Shown: piece after piece, positions 61,361-64,000 of the stretch
Layout of the letters: every line of letters begins with the position of its first letter
Numbering within the stretch: the first letter of the stretch is position 1
Assembly: GCA_905203305.1 (NCBI GenBank)
Contig: CAJKVH010000001.1
Location: 62,001 to 126,000 of the forward strand
DNA: 64,000 bases
Source: an uncultured Eubacteriales bacterium
Lineage (GTDB): Bacteria > Bacillota > Clostridia > TANB77 > CAG-508
Direction of reading: 5' to 3'
Notes under the pieces: model-generated
What the model was told of the DNA's origin: nothing
The model's input: the letters and a program-made list of their open reading frames with translations, nothing else
The model's database searches: none
Position numbers and translations under genes: made by a program

Positions 61361-62602
61361 TTACTTACAATTTTCATCTTTTATATAATATTTTGTTCCA
61401 ACCATTTTATCGGGCAAGTATTGTTGTTCTACATAGTGACCTGGAAAATCATGTGGATATAAATATCCTTGGTGATATCCTAAATTTTCCATGTCTTTTA
61501 TAGGTGCATTTCTAATATGCATCGGAACCTCACCAGTATCTTTTGTGCTTACATCTTCTAAAGCTTTATTTATTGCCATATATGATGCATTTGATTTTTT
61601 CGAAGTTGCAATATATACGGCCGCTTCTGCAAGTAAAATTCTTGCCTCTGGCATTCCTACCATATTAACAGCTTGCATAGCTGATGTTGCAATTACAAGT
61701 GCTTCTGGATTTGCCATTCCCACATCTTCAGATGCAGAAATCACAATTCTTCTTGCCAAAAACATGGGATCTTCTCCAGCATTTAGTGCTCTTGCTAAAT
61801 AAAATATTGCTGCATCAGGATCTGAGCCTCTAAGTGATTTTATAAATGCACTTATATTGTCATAATGTGAATCACCTTTTTTATCAAACACAGCCTTTTT
61901 TTCTTGAACACAGTCTTTCAAAACTTCATCTGTTATATTTATTATTCCATTTGAATCCATCTGAGTTGTTAAAACCGCAATTTCTAAAGAATTCAAGGCT
62001 GTTCTTACATCTCCGTTGGAGATTGTACATAATTTTTTTAAAGAACTGTCTTCTATATTTATATTATACTCCCCAAGTCCCTCTGGCTTACTTAATGCCA
62101 TTTTTAGAACTTTAAATATGTCTTCTTCATCCAAAGGCTCTAATTTTACAACCATTGAACGTGAAATCAAAGCTTTATTTACCTCAAAATATGGATTTTC
62201 CGTTGTTGCACCAATTAAAATAATAGTTCCATTTTCGACGTATGGCAATAATGCATCTTGCTGAAGTTTATTAAATCTATGGATTTCATCAATAAACAAG
62301 ATTGCTTTTCCTGTTGGATTAAGCATAAAATTTTTCGTTTCTGAAATTACATTTTTTATATCTGCAACACCTGCTGTAACTGCATTAATCTTATAAAATC
62401 TATATTTTGTTGTTTCACTTATAACCTTTGCAAGTGATGTTTTTCCACATCCTGGAGGTCCAAACAAAATCAAACTTGATAGCCTGTCTGCTTTTATTGT
62501 TCTATATAAAATCTTATCTTTTCCTAAAATATGCTTTTGTCCAACATATTCATCTAATGTTTTGGGTCTTATTCTATATGCCAATGGTTCATTTAAATTC
62601 AT
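61361..62602 (-). CDS. rarA: Replication-associated recombination protein A (MgsA/RarA)
   Basis: An AAA+ ATPase, 413 residues, related to clamp loaders, acting at stalled forks. The opening PLAYRIRPKTLDEYVGQKHILG, Walker A GPPGCGKTS (48-56), Walker B ILFIDEIHRFNKLQQDALLP, sensor IGATTENPYFE and C-terminal MLARRIVISASEDVGMANPEAL and YLYPHDFPGHYV are diagnostic. Confidence 0.96.
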   Translation of the reverse strand: MNLNEPLAYRIRPKTLDEYVGQKHILGKDKILYRTIKADRLSSLILFGPPGCGKTSLAKVISETTKYRFYKINAVTAGVADIKNVISETKNFMLNPTGKAILFIDEIHRFNKLQQDALLPYVENGTIILIGATTENPYFEVNKALISRSMVVKLEPLDEEDIFKVLKMALSKPEGLGEYNINIEDSSLKKLCTISNGDVRTALNSLEIAVLTTQMDSNGIINITDEVLKDCVQEKKAVFDKKGDSHYDNISAFIKSLRGSDPDAAIFYLARALNAGEDPMFLARRIVISASEDVGMANPEALVIATSAMQAVNMVGMPEARILLAEAAVYIATSKKSNASYMAINKALEDVSTKDTGEVPMHIRNAPIKDMENLGYHQGYLYPHDFPGHYVEQQYLPDKMVGTKYYIKDENCK

Positions 62603-62638
62603 AATTTTCTCTCCTTTGTATTGAAGGCATTTCGTACT

Positions 62639-63664
62639 TTATTTTATAAACATTGCATCTCCAAAACTGAAAAATCTATATTTTTCTTCAACAGCTTTAT
62701 TATATGCTTTCAAAATAAATTCTCTATCTGCCAAAGCTGAAACAAGCATCAATAATGTTGACTTTGGTAAATGGAAATTTGTAATTAATCCATCTATACA
62801 TTTAAACTTGTATCCTGGATAAATATATATTCCAGTATCTGATTCAGTTTGTTTTACAAGTCCTGTTTTTTCATCTGCAATTGTTTCAAGAACTCTACAT
62901 GATGTTGTTCCTACTGCAATAACCTTTTTTCCATTTTTCTTAGTTTCATTTATTTTTTCTACATCTTCTTGTTTTATATAAAAATGCTCTGTATGCATTT
63001 TATGTTCTTCAATATTTTCTTCTTTTACAGGTCTAAAAGTACCTATTCCAACATGTAATGTTACATTTGCAATTTTAATACCTTTTTCTTCTATTTTCTT
63101 TAATAATTCAGGCGTAAAATGCAATCCTGCAGTTGGAGCTGCAGCAGATCCTTCATATTTTGCATATACAGTTTGATATCTATCATTTTCTTTTAAACTC
63201 TCATGAATATATGGAGGTAATGGCATTAAGCCAATTTTATCAAGTATCTCGTTAAAAATACCTTCATATGTAAATTTAACTTTTCTTGTTCCGTCCTCCA
63301 AAATATCTAATATCTCTGCCTCTAAAAGACCATCTCCAAAAATAACTTTAGTTCCTGGCTTTAACTTACTTCCAGGTCTTACAATACTTTCCCAAACATC
63401 TCCTTCTAATTGCTTTAACAAAACAAACTCTACATTAGCCCCTGTCTCTTTCTTTCCATACAATCTTGCAGGTATTACTTTTGTATTATTTCTAACCAAA
63501 CAATCTCCTGGCTCTAAATAATCTATTATATCCTTAAAAACTTTATCCTCAATAGTTCTTTTTTCTCTATCAACAACCATTAGTCTCGATTCATCTCTTT
63601 TAGCTATTGGAACTTGTGCAATTAGCTCTTCTGGTAAATTATAATCAAAATCTTCTAACTTCAT
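62639..63664 (-). CDS. queA: S-adenosylmethionine:tRNA ribosyltransferase-isomerase
   Basis: QueA, 341 residues, adding the ribosyl part of SAM to 7-aminomethyl-7-deazaguanine in queuosine synthesis. FDYNLPEELIAQVPIAKRDESRLMVVDR, GDCLVRNNTKVIPARLYG, EGSAAAPTAGLHFT and the C-terminal ITNFHLPKSTLLMLVSAL are diagnostic. Queuosine occurs at position 34 of tRNA-Tyr, the tRNA split by an intron elsewhere in this window. Confidence 0.97.
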   Translation of the reverse strand: MKLEDFDYNLPEELIAQVPIAKRDESRLMVVDREKRTIEDKVFKDIIDYLEPGDCLVRNNTKVIPARLYGKKETGANVEFVLLKQLEGDVWESIVRPGSKLKPGTKVIFGDGLLEAEILDILEDGTRKVKFTYEGIFNEILDKIGLMPLPPYIHESLKENDRYQTVYAKYEGSAAAPTAGLHFTPELLKKIEEKGIKIANVTLHVGIGTFRPVKEENIEEHKMHTEHFYIKQEDVEKINETKKNGKKVIAVGTTSCRVLETIADEKTGLVKQTESDTGIYIYPGYKFKCIDGLITNFHLPKSTLLMLVSALADREFILKAYNKAVEEKYRFFSFGDAMFIK

Positions 63665-63733
63665 AATCTATTTCCTTCCTTTTCTCTTATCAATGCATAT
63701 ATTCTACTACAAAATTCCATTTTTCGCAACCAT

Positions 63734-63823
63734 TTCCCATTTGGGGACGGAGATTTTAGGGGAATTCCCATTTGGGGACGGAGTTTTTAGGGGATTTCCC
63801 ATTTGGGGACGGAGTTTTCAGGG
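63734..63823. repeat. REP-like repeat, three direct copies next to a transposase
   Basis: TTCCCATTTGGGGACGGAG at 63734-63752, 63765-63783 and 63796-63814, a strict 31-base period, between queA and the transposase fragment. Confidence 0.93.
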
Positions 63824-63832
63824 GATTTTTAC

Positions 63833-64000
63833 CTACTTCCATAAGTTTAATAATATCTTTCTATTTACTCTTGTTATTCTTTCTATTTGAGTTCTTGTAA
63901 TTCCTGGCTTATCTTTAAGCTCCCTCAGCTTTTGCTTGTTCTCAGCTCTTTTGAAAAAAGAAACTATCTCTGAAACATTCCCGATATTATATTTTTTCAA
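63833..64000 (-). CDS. REP-associated tyrosine transposase (RAYT)-like, C-terminal end (partial)
   Basis: An open minus-strand frame runs from the window edge to a TAG at 63835-63833 (55 residues): NIGNVSEIVSFFKRAENKQK, then LRELKDKPGITRTQIERITRVNRKILLNLWK. The closing helix-turn-helix (GITRTQIERITRVNRKI) resembles the C-terminal extension of clostridial IS200-like RAYT transposases. The catalytic part would lie to the right of the window. Three repeat copies lie within 20 bases of its stop, as expected of a RAYT and its REP elements. Confidence 0.55.
   Translation of the reverse strand: MKKYNIGNVSEIVSFFKRAENKQKLRELKDKPGITRTQIERITRVNRKILLNLWK

Overview
The window reads as a chromosomal segment of a low-GC, anaerobic, spore-forming member of the Clostridia. 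The signs are pyruvate:ferredoxin oxidoreductase, a bacterial ferredoxin, SigH, SpoIVB, SpoVAC/SpoVAD/SpoVAE, a spore photoproduct lyase-like protein, an AGA-rich A/T-biased codon usage, and a type IV pilus operon of clostridial type. Nearly everything is on the minus strand.

Layout. 1-1.5 kb: end of a porA-porB operon (+). 1.5-7.8 kb: ferredoxin, ricT, holB, lepB and ppaC in one operon, then cobW-like and pyrC (-). 7.8-12 kb: a possible small RNA, a membrane-anchored unknown, dtd and mutS2. 12-15.4 kb: two damaged prepilin-anchored surface-protein genes around a small XRE regulator. 15.6-25 kb: hisS, an HD hydrolase, sigH, murI, a polytopic membrane protein, dut, a transketolase C-terminal subunit, smpB and unknowns. 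25-33 kb: fba, splB, spoIVB, mreB and two secreted cell-surface proteins. 33-38.7 kb: an ABC exporter, a homing-endonuclease-like gene beside a tRNA-Tyr gene split by a group I intron, an Rpn-type nuclease and a ROK kinase. 38.8-48.3 kb: the pilus operon pilMN-O-(P)-A-D-V-W-B-T-C (-). 48.5-50.5 kb: spoVAC-spoVAD-spoVAE (+). 50.6-56.2 kb: division genes ftsQ, two DUF881 genes, sbp, ftsA and ftsZ. 56.3-63.7 kb: proS, scpB, an unknown, rimO, rarA and queA. The right edge holds the C-terminus of a probable REP-associated (RAYT) transposase.

Most unusual signal. Four genes (spoIVB, spoVAC, spoVAD and the transketolase subunit) are each broken by one or two single-base insertions. All six insertions are the same event: an extra C directly before a glycine GGN codon, which makes an in-frame CGG. 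Skipping that C restores full-length, family-typical proteins of 410, 147, 333 and 306 residues. Checked by eye on both strands, CGG does not occur in frame in any intact gene of the window (roughly 18,000 codons). This fits CGG having lost its arginine meaning and acting as a +1 frameshift (or four-base CGGN = Gly) signal, with five of the six sites in sporulation genes.

Other threads are: a 19-bp repeat (TTCCCATTTGGGGACGGAG) in eight intergenic clusters, probably the REP partner of the edge transposase; 11-bp phased GTAA/TTAC arrays with near-identical promoters before mreB and ftsA and a related array before spoVAC; and a tRNA-Tyr group I intron with a nearby PD-(D/E)XK endonuclease.
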